A DNA stretch of 64,000 nt from a virus. Below the pieces are notes generated by a model. That model made no database searches. It worked only from the letters and a program-made list of their open reading frames with translations, and was not told where the DNA came from. Both the position numbers and the translations under genes were made by a program. Shown here piece after piece: positions 32,001-36,791 of this stretch; the first letter of the stretch is position 1; the number at the start of each line of letters is the position of its first letter. The stretch lies in IMG/VR virus record IMGVR_UViG_3300042526_000097, positions 25,419 through 89,418 of that record; one strand, given 5' to 3'.

Positions 32001-33512
32001 GGTCTAGTAACTGAGTTAGGTAAAGTGAATGAAGAGATAATCCTTAAACGTGTAGATGCAGACTCAGATCCTAACAACCCTTTATTTCAAAGAAGGAAGG
32101 AACTAGAGGAACGTATCAAGCTTATACAAGGAGAAGCTAGGTATGTTACAGCCTCTAAAGTGGGTGATACTATGATTAACTTCCAACAGTTAAAGAGTAT
32201 GTCATACAACCCATTCTCAGCAGTATCTAACCTTACCTTTGGGTATGTTGCTACATACATACATGCAAGGGGATTCAGAGCTGATAAGGATGGCTTCACT
32301 ACTGGGGACTATACAAGACAGCAATTGCAACAGGCTTACAATATGATGAAAGGTAACATAGCCAACTCATGGTTAAAGGCCTTTGGGTATTCTCACTCTG
32401 ACCTATCTAGAAAGATATCAGCACTCATCACAAGAGCTAATGCTATTGAGGCCTTAATAGATACTAGGTTTGGTGGTTCTAATCTTACAGAAAATGCTAG
32501 CAATTTAAAGAAGTTCTTAGATCCTACAGCTGCTCAGAAGTCTGGTGACTGGTTAACTAAAGGAGCAGTCATTGTAGCTCGAGCCCTTAATACACCTGTA
32601 CAAGTTACAGTTAATGGAGAAGTTAAAACTATCAATTTGTTTGAAGCTTTGAATATAGAAGGAGAATGGGATGCAGACAAGTATGGTGAGAACAAAGAGT
32701 GGAGTTCTAAGAATCCTTCAGAGCAAGTAGGTTGGAATAAGTATCTCTTTAGAACTAGAAAGGTGATGTTATTAATATTTGGTAACCAAGATAAGAACAT
32801 ACCTCTAAGTGCTAGAAGTTCTATATGGGGTAGGTTGCTTGGACAGTTCAGGTTATCTTGGATTCCAGAAGGTATCAAGACTAGATGGGGAGCTAACCAA
32901 GGGTATGATGAAATACTAGAAAGAGAGTTAGAGGGTAGATACAGAACTATGCTACGTATGCCTGGCTTTGGTTTACCTTTAATACTCAAGCAGATGGCTA
33001 GTGTAGTTACAGGTCAAGATGCCTTTGAAGGAACTAAAGTTACTTACACTGAGGGTGGTATAGAAAAGACTAGAGATATCAAAGACTTTGAAAAGGAGAA
33101 CATGAGAAGGAATATGGCTGGTATGGCCTACACTGCTCTGTTTGCTTCAATGTACTATCTACTCAAGGCTGCAATACCTGATGAAGAAGAACTTAGAAAG
33201 TTAAGAAGACAAGGTAAGAACCCTGCTACATCCTCTAGGATAGCTGCTAACATTGCCTATAGAAGCTTTCAGGATCTTATACTGTATGCAAGTCCTGATA
33301 TGTTTGAACAGATTACAGGTAATGTAGTTCCTGCATGGTCAGTAGTTTCAGACTTTAAGAAGGCTCTTGCTGCTTGGCATAGAATAGCTTTTGATGACAA
33401 GTATGAATGGGAAGACTTACTTCTTAAACAGACTAAAGCATTTCCATTTACTAACCTGGCTAACAAGTGGGAATTCTACTCTTCACATGATATAAGTGCT
33501 GCAGTAAGATAA
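17049..33512 (+). CDS. Giant virion RNA polymerase polyprotein with SF1 helicase and zincin motif
   Basis: A single 5487-residue open frame. In order: residues ~311-337 a nucleotidyltransferase-like LTGSLSARSQGTFYR...HDLDF pattern; ~509-1010 an SF1 helicase; Pro runs at ~1021 and ~1240; ~1277-1404 a DUF4326-like domain; ~1444-1590 a second small domain; the RNA polymerase core with RIPNQGHNSM at 3114-3123 and GSDFDVDKLF with Asp3153, 3155 and 3157; and a zincin HETLH at 4075-4079. crAss-like phages carry a single-chain-type polymerase related to phi14:2 gp66 and eukaryotic RNA-silencing polymerases, packaged in the virion to transcribe early genes. In relatives I recall these regions spread over several genes; here they are one chain. 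The C-terminal ~1300 residues are helical, unassigned, and resemble other crAss cargo proteins. Polymerase assignment rests on the catalytic loop and flanking block. Confidence 0.75.
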   Translation: MSCYTSPITGQPSVLAQLLDTNYGPMKRDRIMSYIYSDQFLKEHGDFRSPITKIPLDSIGKEPSFEWVQSLIINKQDRTTGLNELSQNLLGFLDKLNVSTEFRSELQSVSGYNAASLTDLLYKTVLVRNDYKNPGLVKETAYVAYSFLGKKNKIRTDLINSIENFKNYPELYQKYKAANGRLSDYKIKELIVIDYLADAIQNDFKHPKDSYINREAEYWQLKSDSKIGRALEILLIKFKNFITNLFNVKLSEQELDALVSDLAHDILTKNFRKFGSELSAKDQLTNYEDTVAKDPVAGNIIDKFTDKLKLVLTGSLSARSQGTFYRSTEENLHDLDFTYQGGNDPQVSKFILDVYRKSSLMPYADRPAFLKKKSTELLKRFQNHPVLLGIKQEFPDFKIENAFMNKSDRFTISGSIGEHVIDLFFTLDTDVDSHTPMFQDWEATFIQKIIMGRRKDIKDFANFIPFFTTQGKIAQTKGFRHFTFKPILNNLEELSPEIEEQLPSAEVTFEMLNPQQKQAYNNTINFLSSPEQLRTLSGYAGTGKTTLTKFIVADLKRKGINFKLASPTHRAKEVLQSSTNEPAMTVAKLLGLGPATELEDFNLVDKIFQPARPDAMPSGGIVIIDEASMINDDLFDYLTSLAARKGSKILFIGDDAQLKPVKQRTISKVFSVEGQDKLTEVMRTSNGNPMPSVVLQPIRDNQNSTRDMFPHTTMLSPFGEGIEFTKDVDSFLEKLSVSVKEMVNSGNLMAVRAAAYTNKEVANLNSYIRAKMFGFGAPKFVEGELMMMYENRFFSGGDWVLPNGMDLLVSKVSRIENKKIKNPITNEYIILSGFELDLQGAKEKEFRETVFVPDTVPKEYLIALNELKDRAIKAYSAADRAAAWKDFFSFDEKVFSINPYYLYNDNVLASPDDFINLLRQNNPSLSSKEIEKILNQHKFKDRTFNYGYAFTIHKSQGGTYDEVFVNEDDVDIASSFTNPDWQMINSLKYVGFSRSSKKTTVLSKKTDNTNAVIPETIYEKPTAPPPPPPPPLSNLTEDEIEQQYQELEDELDLSDYPLVSYLKEDYEDDSVSLLENTKYWISELEKFNSLKSQITEALQAGDNETALNLKKSLDSLTNTGEFNYITSWYEPDREQFRKSSDYIQEKVDVVKGDLEYLKERLEDERQNLVNSLTARQTDTELGVYEEFGTYYKFNTSPSGVITGEYKQGKDGEWKPLNNKTAQDKHERFVSPPQAPVQLQQQTLPPPPPPPSVQTTEQIYSQLGDKTKSKEAPNVILPEDLGLKFDGSHKSNMWTVLSPNFKKQYPNGVIAYRGKVDSSAIGNPFSVTNRGEDTVKQFIEWIITGNNFGVETILMGGKNYKLSDLRNEYINIIKKAKGEKILYYKELGRPSHATALDYLINRYNWNQPTAQQTSLPPVSSTPAIANKATTQPSTSVEVIPLNESQRFTRESADTDSEYMYLFTDNAGRTSGSGVIDPNGWYAKKYGADKKYASKTQAVARGLNNVYPITTMVDDKRTQWTDAQFDTYKKIIDDEIATIKEASKNYKGIKFGAEMPFGKGAISNMKDSAPKIWNYLNTKLAEIGIDNTGDMPIPTQQSANPTQPSGNTASPVTIEPLILPDSLTVTKRSEVTQANIDSMKSTLKLAFVMKAAENPTQQFKVPWQNPSANKTVDNYGFNQSDYARIMDEIRMEMGDRFPSNLIFFPAFEFAMNNNPERLMKVYADRIKEFTAGRSALRLNDLEMAKMTSKMEISITTPDGTVVDYFTKRHGSGAQEAVGSLMLTAFLDLYNKANGRVSAPHLIGQILLMAKGHSNIAGPNQSVWTDIVSSFTFKGDDPKLGLLDLLFENLAHLGYRIDYNSKVALKDYFSEKKNDPGFMQSNFDKTLNLEDSKDWERDYNDYLEDTIDLIEVDDMKAKTLRDWQDSAFERSSKDQATARLKLFVANQKLMESFSVGAVKYDPTDTTAIDLTDSIKTVDTMTLAQARQINGKKVMHKQFSPEYLEKTILAKFPRIPQKGLFGFPSIVPFDTLYENTQGVLSSIPGLESNISKAVELLRAEEDPNLTELADRLEKADGRTQREFIKVMNMQYNEFYVVNINRRTNNGNNYSESRVFGAQRYSQDQMIVERWKQSQVLAPIIKIRPNGERVIDVDRARVHAEVIKILSKLDRVDELTDENVIPYAMMLAQEVNKSPELQQFFEGINLVELVNEERVRTRLPKEAQRLQQKSLIAKMFAEHGIDLNSKVLDDLAAYYYKDGRRMDAVSNSLKNTKMRSSWIGQFSETESTGKPNGIFSAFFYAAAGMSNSNDIDSEVTEDLENSVIQNNPLYTESTTTKILAKFARKHVDKLFNAVHTNLEGKQIWDYSLPTSLSRAVLDLTTNHNNYTEKLKASVWGNNHYLKESRLSNLKLGYFEGLKVDNSQTGTIRQRMSDRQQLLSSILLYQNQGRDSAFMVSLTHSDKTTTPVFSGIPKVNVVSDEGGISKDVIEAFYTIFEGEWQRILQVQKLKKDQGTTGSKSMDTSGQHFLLLPSLNFESLSDAEKLVLFDEDGNVKSFLDEAGVEFIKSKIGNYLNVIFDDAKAYWESNGITNELLDSTYLTKAYKTLQGTAAQKAEMALDTAIADYVFNSTLWNMSSAIMLMGDPANAAWKGNVEKTMAEYTKRLAKDIAPRQQLMFERQSYSQLTVADVEMKYEYATKFGSNVQKSVATDAQELTTVREHLDVMRAAGKVSDDMYKTLIAKVNKFDTKEEEDFTPEELTAMLEDGSGPMQPNKPIYAGVRFKNGLVLYDYIKSSSVPLFPQFTKNSELDKVRLLMEGKVPGLDRFSRLVFESGSKNGNSNDPLKLFSADGSFLEPTPEKLMSNTRMLDRANFGIQQEVPFDMNKDEVNVITQMDKLIVEGILGMGNFTIGNQLGVSGSQVRAMKEDTRIKAARIKLKKLYEKLGVADNTKTIPASKVIKMLIEAARESEFSPNDIALLEDTLKITNDDNAVEVSTYPLFFHSAVERFEKLILAKVKSITEFKMPGKSYVQVSSIGLIRQDNLSDKARLGVITVGDFDMSKPLRHMQIDETTGEVIPAQVIMPFNFMIDGKKADIRDYIVDGKIDLDRIPRELLQLVGARIPNQGHNSMMAIEIVGFTPDWMGDAIIVPSAITGQMGSDFDVDKLFTYQRPYMHNSATGKFETYQETGTNIGSSPEEFDELENLANKRMEALGYKKNDDGSFPRREVRRTVETIAKERYGDEVPTHPIERGEKTLEELQQDYFNIHWGVLTHPEMYTKVMKALDKGDLGFDKGAANNLFERKSEGPNMFFSPISQLKTFQSGKDAKDLVGMTSLSSTFDSNLQNRSLRLGTYVKDTKSGEVSEVEDSVLLDGIDLTTISGEALSQGYESKFNPDGTPDFSTWYSKHDNITIDQSGAVDNAKDRRLDNLNITMATYPAFDAMNKLHGETKDGNRSVSKLFQCALSNQDILVEYTREYRKGNDSLSEEEEYSVDLRSTIVKSLKEKYKKLYKELTGKDATWDDTNAVNLDMKTLTKAFKESQKGEALSPEYYLTQLKVLSTFDYLSSIGERLRELQKTLNQDTNGAGPNLLYVLQQLDNFDNLYKQNSTKLFLNEDSLISGQMKELFDMTVPVAKDLLSSVFPVEAIKNVVGTVASYQGKSMSQLSLKTQKDIVRQMRSFTVSSSPALAVDTTTERARLLYGTDTVDSLAKRVERAKMLNPDNTFLKRLDTKINTVGRGPDFVSTIIQRSGRMTDNAVIQDFARLLQSNDQFLRELGEDLVNYALTLTPQASSTSIVSKIPAGVILGTDIASQLRFEDTVLKAMGNMPKGYIDQLHQHSPSLATKVSKKIIKKGLSQYEVDGREYPEVLALQVKHLTAIEKIQLRTFKPTPIEEKFAPYLRFYSKEEGKTILYKLVSEGNFLTYQRIDTLGKKGVVEYNSSVQGPVRSLFPENRAAFDYKSEEVLRSLEVATEDLINKTSDPNNAYSRWGITDGGQDVLTRGLEQLSADSSVPTYLRTLSQALAETAERTSDLEARMSMDYALNPLTVKTTTSGGRGSYNAGSNTLSLRLNADVKKSAVVLLHETLHQRSSALLHALGWVSRERLKIQNSGMSEETFEKLWQEYQTKSLEFAKKNPEVYEKVKELDRLRLQAFEQLKAQLISQGIDMDAKMQDIFRDKIDGSKEDKLLYSLSSMSEFIAHNLTDSDMMEFLNTVESTTESSFIDRLIDSFLNFFSEMINALGINYNDKSILKECLALTYDITGLNNTERLQGINENFAPQSVFADTESMANHLQNTIENVYNQNVVRTDNHLGHLLNIEEKLPSTPFTGGTEFFNETINKLSRQLQQLDNTMARPVVTDEDRKRRNQALLIYNEAKEDYDKLSTSKDEMQMMDTATRQLEWVKSVVSKPSIHLQEVTIAWSILDTWGSMSDIYTTNYIPGDVVKETLQNVEGLATILSKQMLKQSMFSVITAGERQTNIKLTPEDLGLNLKELGWLEKEVIALERDMNKASQMLTTFAQYQVQNAQSQFRDLTNTLKEFKKLVDPSDYSKFIQENEEGSVFGLVQELHPNWFKKTAGARYQLKSWLEGMFGLDMKDPLQRARRLDGAKAAYNAFWKDMLATGEVVRIDKLLDLATGDLRTDPEALAEIARLKAASRENLVDDIIAKSQADYKKYLGLKAAKEEEIDNSEKTADFNLTPAEEIAYMAMSPADQLTFKLSTILRLTVAMKEQKKREWEYFNSPVNFLNTMPQASVSIDENLYLQNGRFKPWFVPKNIPENFDKKYDIINNNANLKKGYDILKNLSEQFRSYLPPTIAENLHENFLPIISPEMMAEASGTLSRLKQTGVGRSMLNSISSSRTETMKRDEGGIPISYVSEAPRVIDSRGKRTKKIDMSKVSTDLPRMFEMFGEMAIHYNAMYPVGEIMDVAKRLVMEENKNRAARGDKGLPNLVNLMKFYQDAVVYRKSKQLEGVDTTPVYSLNPMKHYARKAEMAGLVTELGKVNEEIILKRVDADSDPNNPLFQRRKELEERIKLIQGEARYVTASKVGDTMINFQQLKSMSYNPFSAVSNLTFGYVATYIHARGFRADKDGFTTGDYTRQQLQQAYNMMKGNIANSWLKAFGYSHSDLSRKISALITRANAIEALIDTRFGGSNLTENASNLKKFLDPTAAQKSGDWLTKGAVIVARALNTPVQVTVNGEVKTINLFEALNIEGEWDADKYGENKEWSSKNPSEQVGWNKYLFRTRKVMLLIFGNQDKNIPLSARSSIWGRLLGQFRLSWIPEGIKTRWGANQGYDEILERELEGRYRTMLRMPGFGLPLILKQMASVVTGQDAFEGTKVTYTEGGIEKTRDIKDFEKENMRRNMAGMAYTALFASMYYLLKAAIPDEEELRKLRRQGKNPATSSRIAANIAYRSFQDLILYASPDMFEQITGNVVPAWSVVSDFKKALAAWHRIAFDDKYEWEDLLLKQTKAFPFTNLANKWEFYSSHDISAAVR
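18576..20080 (+). other. SF1 (RecD/Dda-like) helicase domain inside the giant protein
   Basis: Residues ~509-1010 of the 5487-aa protein. Visible motifs: LNPQQKQAY Q-motif, Walker A GYAGTGKTT (Gly541-Lys544-Thr545), SPTHRAKEVL motif Ia, Walker B IVIIDEAS (Asp625-Glu626), GDDAQLKPV motif III, and FTIHKSQGGTYDEV (residues 953-957 HKSQG) with YVGFSRSSKK motif VI. All SF1B motifs look intact. The same order occurs in the stand-alone helicase at 50254-51777, so the phage encodes two related SF1 helicases. Confidence 0.85.
20880..21260 (+). other. DUF4326-like inserted domain
   Basis: Residues ~1277-1404 of the giant protein. The pattern IAYRGKVDSSAIGNPFSV, then an acidic/aromatic helix, LRNEYI and a final HATALDYLINRYNW resembles DUF4326, a small domain seen alone in other phages. 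Base composition is more A-rich than in the flanking polymerase and helicase. Its biochemical role is not established to my knowledge. Confidence 0.4.
21380..21820 (+). other. Second inserted accessory domain (phage FTDN...GRTSGSG type)
   Basis: Residues ~1444-1590 of the giant protein. A RFTRESADTDSEYMYLFTDN start, GRTSGSGVIDPNGWYAKKYG, then ASKTQAVARGLNNVYPI and an FGAEMPFGKGAISNMK block. I recognise the pattern from stand-alone Bacteroidetes phage proteins of unknown function. It sits just after the DUF4326-like domain in the same A-rich patch, before the polymerase core. Confidence 0.4.
26380..26535 (+). other. RNA polymerase catalytic loop (DFDVD)
   Basis: Residues 3114-3165 of the giant protein. 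RIPNQGHNSM, then GFTPDWMGDAIIVPS and GSDFDVDKLF. The three aspartates (3153, 3155, 3157) match the DxDxD metal-binding loop of double-psi beta-barrel RNA polymerases; in crAss-like phages the block is typically RIPTQG...GSDFDxDKL. This is the best direct evidence that the giant protein is an RNA polymerase. Confidence 0.8.
29245..29325 (+). other. Zincin metalloprotease motif (HExxH)
   Basis: Codons 29271-29285 encode HETLH (residues 4075-4079) in the context SAVVLLHETLHQRSSALLHA: a hydrophobic strand/helix followed by HExxH and a distal His, as in gluzincin/metzincin-like active sites. This lies ~900 residues after the polymerase loop. A role in cutting the giant chain or degrading host envelope is possible; the sequence does not decide. 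Confidence 0.55.
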
Positions 33513-33521
33513 CACTATAGT

Positions 33522-33555
33522 AAAAGCTGGTACTACAATTGAGAGTACCAGTTTT
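33522..33555 (+). terminator. Intrinsic terminator of the giant-gene operon
   Basis: Perfect 8-bp inverted repeat CTGGTACT (33527-33534) and AGTACCAG (33544-33551), preceded by AAAAG and followed by TTTTA. It lies ten bases after the stop of the polymerase gene. The loop contains the TTG of the next promoter. Confidence 0.7.
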
Positions 33556-33567
33556 ATACTATCTTTG
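33539..33567 (+). promoter_or_regulatory. Promoter nested in the terminator hairpin
   Basis: TTG at 33539-33541, an 18-base spacer, then TATCTTTG at 33560-33567, matching the Bacteroidetes TTG/TAnnTTTG promoter. The ATG follows seven bases later at 33575, giving a leaderless or near-leaderless mRNA. The TTG is in the hairpin loop of the preceding terminator. Confidence 0.7.
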
Positions 33568-33574
33568 TACCACT

Positions 33575-34369
33575 ATGTTTACACCTAAGATCAGCATATC
33601 AGTCCCTAATACTTCTACTTCTGTAACTATTACAGACATTACAGGCACATACCCTACTGACAGCACCGGGTATGGACAGGGGTCTGGTTCCCCCGCTAGT
33701 AATGCTGTTTGGAATAAGTTAGTCTATGCTCTGTTCCTTGGAGATTCTCCTACCAAACTTAACTTTTTACCTTACACTACTAATATAGATGTATCTGCTT
33801 CTTTAGTAGGTGACTTTAAAGATGGTATTTGGTTATTCACTCAATACTTTTGTGAAGAAGTTGAAAACTTAACCTATACACTTAACACTGCTAAAACTGT
33901 AATGACTAAGGGAGATGGTGATGTGTGGGATAGTTCTTCTACAGGTAGTATCTTCTCAGGAGTTTATGGTCTTATCTACAATGGGTCTTCAACAGAACCT
34001 AGTGTCATAGATAATATAAGTGTAATCAACTCATTGACTAATCCTTCTATTACACTATCTTCTGCACTTACAGGAGCTTCTGCTAACTCTAATGTATGGA
34101 GAGTATATAGAGTACAGAAGTATGTACTGATAATGAATGAGGCAGAATCTAAGTTGATAGCAGATATTGGAGATATGTCCTTGAATGCTCTACACTGTGG
34201 AGTTGGATGTGATGCTGAGAAAGCTTCTAAGTTGTGGAATAGAATGTTATTAAAATACAGTGCTCAGATAAACATGTCTTGTGGTAACTACATTAAGGCA
34301 CATAATGCTGCTGTACTTTTTGCTCAAACTTGTAGTGACCCTAACCCTAACTGTACATCCTGTGAGTAA
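33575..34369 (+). CDS. Putative structural protein, first gene of the fibre/lysis operon
   Basis: A 264-residue protein. I chose ATG 33575 rather than the in-frame TTG at 33539, because the latter is part of the promoter. The N-terminal half is Ser/Thr-rich and beta-like; the C-terminal ~100 residues are helical with several cysteines (HCGVGCDAEKASKLW, NPNCTSCE). No family is recognised. It is transcribed just after the polymerase operon and is translationally coupled to the next gene through a TGTGAGTAA overlap. A tail or head-fibre attachment role is a guess from its place before the fibre gene. Confidence 0.5.
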   Translation: MFTPKISISVPNTSTSVTITDITGTYPTDSTGYGQGSGSPASNAVWNKLVYALFLGDSPTKLNFLPYTTNIDVSASLVGDFKDGIWLFTQYFCEEVENLTYTLNTAKTVMTKGDGDVWDSSSTGSIFSGVYGLIYNGSSTEPSVIDNISVINSLTNPSITLSSALTGASANSNVWRVYRVQKYVLIMNEAESKLIADIGDMSLNALHCGVGCDAEKASKLWNRMLLKYSAQINMSCGNYIKAHNAAVLFAQTCSDPNPNCTSCE

Positions 34370-34676
34370 CTTATACAAAATATCAGATTTTACAGGCTTT
34401 ATCACTAATGAGGAGGTCTGTAAAGCTTTATCAGGAGCAGAAGCTAAGATGGCTGATGCAGCTTTAAACATGGGATACAATGAGTTGTATCAGTTGGCAC
34501 ACAACAAGTGCAGTCCTAGTGACAAGAAAGCTGTGTACTGCTTATTCTTATACATCTATGCTTTAAGTTCTTTCCCTACTAATGGGGAGTCTGAATATAC
34601 CTTTTTGACTGAAGACCAACTATCAGGTCTATTAATTAATGTAGAACAAATATCTAAATCCTGCTGCTGTGAGTAA
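34362..34676 (+). CDS. Small protein coupled to neighbours, GTG start
   Basis: A 104-residue protein read from GTG 34362, which overlaps the previous stop (TGTGAGTAA). The longer frame upstream lies inside the previous gene. It has an acidic helical body (ITNEEVCKALSGAEAKMADA) and ends SKSCCCE, with three adjacent cysteines. Its stop is arranged exactly like the previous one, with the next gene again starting at GTG inside TGTGAGTAA. No family is recognised; probably a structural partner of the fibre proteins. Confidence 0.5.
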   Translation: MSNLYKISDFTGFITNEEVCKALSGAEAKMADAALNMGYNELYQLAHNKCSPSDKKAVYCLFLYIYALSSFPTNGESEYTFLTEDQLSGLLINVEQISKSCCCE

Positions 34677-36006
34677 CTGTACAACTTGTGGAGGTTTCCT
34701 CCGAGACCCATTTGATTTATCTACTACTACCTCTAGTGGTTGTCAGTGCAATACTGGAGGATTAGTAACAGAAAGCTCAGCTTTACCTACAGATACTTGC
34801 TGTGTTAGCTCTGTAAATGGACAAGTAGGTGTGGTTACTTTGACTACAGCTAATGTAACTGCAGCTACAGGTTATAGTTATTACAATGATACTTTAGTTG
34901 CAGCTTTTATAGATGCTACTACTCCAATAGTTTTTAATACAAGTACAGGAACTATTTCTCATGCTAACAGTGGTGCAACTGCTGGAACGTATGGTGGAAG
35001 TACTACTTACCCTGTCATTACAGTTAATGCTACAGGACATGTTACATCAGTTTCAAATCAATCTTTTTCAGCAGTAAGTATAGGTGCAGACCTAACTGCT
35101 ATAGAAGCTTTAACAGGTACAGGGTATCTGATTAGAATAGGTCCAGACACTTGGGCTTTAAGATCTATTTCAGGGGCATCAGGCCGTGTTGTATTTACAT
35201 ACCCGGATGGAGTAACAGGTTCTACTGTAATAGATTTAGCTGCTAGTGGAGTAGTTGCAGGTACTTATGGCAGTTCTATTTCATACCCTGTAATTAGTGT
35301 AGATACTTATGGTAGAGTTATTACTGCTTCAAGCTTAGTAATACCAACACCTACTCTTCCCGCACACACTCATACCCTAGGTGAATTATCTAATGTTAAT
35401 GATGCAGTAGATACTACGGCAGCTGTTAATGATGTTTTATATTGGACAGGTACTCAATGGTCTTACAAGAGTATTGCTGCAGGTACAGTACTGTATGATA
35501 GTGTTACAATAACTCCTAATGGTTCTTGGACAGTATGTACAGGAGATGGAGATGTTGATACTAGTTTAATGGACCAACCTATTAACCTTGTTAGGAAATT
35601 AGATGACCCTAAATTTGACAATGTAACTTACATTCATTATGCAGTTTATATTACAAAAGCTTCTTTTGCTGCACTTGCCACATTAACCACTGTAGGAACT
35701 AGAAAATATTCAAATGATTTAGCTATAGGGACATTGCCTGTAAACTATAGACCTATTCATACAGTAAGTTTTCCTGGTACAGCAGTACTTTGGGGAGCTT
35801 CTTATTGGAGTACTGGTCATACTACACAGTTTGCGAATACGCAAGTTTTAGATAGCATCTCTATTGTTATTAAACCTAATGGAACAATATCAATGAATTT
35901 AGCTTATGCAGATGCAACAGTTTTATGGGCCACATTAGCAAGTGTTGATTATTTAATAGTACCTGTAAGTTGTTCATTCCCTTCTAAAAAGTTTGTAACA
36001 TCATAA
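34669..36006 (+). CDS. Tail or head fibre protein with GTYG...YPVI repeats
   Basis: A 445-residue protein started at GTG 34669, overlapping the previous stop. The N-terminus is Cys-rich (NCTTCGGF...GCQCN). Two copies of a fibre repeat are visible near residues 104 and 196 (AGTYGGSTTYPVITVNATG and AGTYGSSISYPVISVDTYG), a pattern typical of phage tail/collar fibres. The C-terminal ~150 residues (nt ~35560 on) have a different, more A-rich codon use and no repeats, consistent with an exchangeable receptor-binding domain. Most likely the host-binding fibre. Confidence 0.6.
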   Translation: MSNCTTCGGFLRDPFDLSTTTSSGCQCNTGGLVTESSALPTDTCCVSSVNGQVGVVTLTTANVTAATGYSYYNDTLVAAFIDATTPIVFNTSTGTISHANSGATAGTYGGSTTYPVITVNATGHVTSVSNQSFSAVSIGADLTAIEALTGTGYLIRIGPDTWALRSISGASGRVVFTYPDGVTGSTVIDLAASGVVAGTYGSSISYPVISVDTYGRVITASSLVIPTPTLPAHTHTLGELSNVNDAVDTTAAVNDVLYWTGTQWSYKSIAAGTVLYDSVTITPNGSWTVCTGDGDVDTSLMDQPINLVRKLDDPKFDNVTYIHYAVYITKASFAALATLTTVGTRKYSNDLAIGTLPVNYRPIHTVSFPGTAVLWGASYWSTGHTTQFANTQVLDSISIVIKPNGTISMNLAYADATVLWATLASVDYLIVPVSCSFPSKKFVTS

Positions 36007-36007
36007 T

Positions 36008-36289
36008 ATGAGTTCATTAAGAAACATAGCAGAAGGATGGTATAACTTCATAAATGCAACATCTTATACAAAAAGATTAATGCAGTCTCGTCTAGAGATC
36101 TGTGACACCTGCCCTAGCAAGGAGCAGTTAAGTAGTATTGGAGAAAAGATAGTTACAACTATTAATAAGGAAGGTAACCTTTTCAAATGTAAAGAATGTG
36201 GTTGTCCATTGGCAGCAAAGACAGCTAACTTCAAAGAAAAATGCCCATTAGGTAAATGGGATATATCAGGAACCGAATCATACTACTAA
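36008..36289 (+). CDS. Small zinc-ribbon protein
   Basis: A 93-residue protein with two CxxC-type knuckles: CDTCP near residue 33 and CKECGC near 60, plus a late KCPLGKW. This arrangement is seen in small conserved proteins of crAss-like and other Bacteroidetes phages. The function is unknown; zinc binding is expected from the cysteine spacing. It lies between the fibre gene and the holin. Confidence 0.55.
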   Translation: MSSLRNIAEGWYNFINATSYTKRLMQSRLEICDTCPSKEQLSSIGEKIVTTINKEGNLFKCKECGCPLAAKTANFKEKCPLGKWDISGTESYY

Positions 36290-36290
36290 C

Positions 36291-36791
36291 ATGAACACAC
36301 TATCAATCTTCAAATACCCACTTCTACTTGTAACAGGAACATCCTTTGCAACATCTTTTGCCTGGTTATCAGTCAAGTATCTACCCTCTTTGATGATATT
36401 CTTTTGGCTAGTCCTAGCTGTACTAGGAGACCTATTGACAGGACTTCTTAAAGCATGGGCCAAAGGTCAGGTCACAAGTTCAACCGGCCTTAGAAGAACT
36501 GCTACTAAGATAGGTTCATACTGTGGAGCTATTATAGTAGTCATTATACTGATCAACATGCTAGGTATAGTTGACACTACCAACAGTTATAATCTTAAGA
36601 TTTTAATAGATGGCCTTATAGGTTTTATGGTATTCATTGAACTTTATTCTATTTGTGAAAATATATCAGAAGCATATCCAAATAGTCCCTTAACTTTGTG
36701 GTTGATAGAACCTATAATGTTAAAACTAAAAGGTAAATTTTTTAAACCTCCAACACCCCTAGATGATGCAACTACTCCGTCAAAGCTTTAA
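36291..36791 (+). CDS. Holin (phage_holin_4-like)
   Basis: A 166-residue membrane protein, start one base after the previous stop. Hydrophobic segments lie near residues 8-26, 30-52, 78-98 and 104-122. The loop GDLLTGLLKAWAKGQ followed by SSTGLRRTATK and the FIELYSICEN segment match the phage_holin_4 family. Holins open the inner membrane at the end of infection. Its end overlaps the spanin-like gene by 29 bases, and the endolysin follows, giving a complete lysis cassette. Confidence 0.8.
   Translation: MNTLSIFKYPLLLVTGTSFATSFAWLSVKYLPSLMIFFWLVLAVLGDLLTGLLKAWAKGQVTSSTGLRRTATKIGSYCGAIIVVIILINMLGIVDTTNSYNLKILIDGLIGFMVFIELYSICENISEAYPNSPLTLWLIEPIMLKLKGKFFKPPTPLDDATTPSKL

Noticed and set aside
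32534-32989. 151-codon minus-strand frame inside the giant gene
   Set aside because: Fully within the polymerase frame, with antisense-type composition and no motif.
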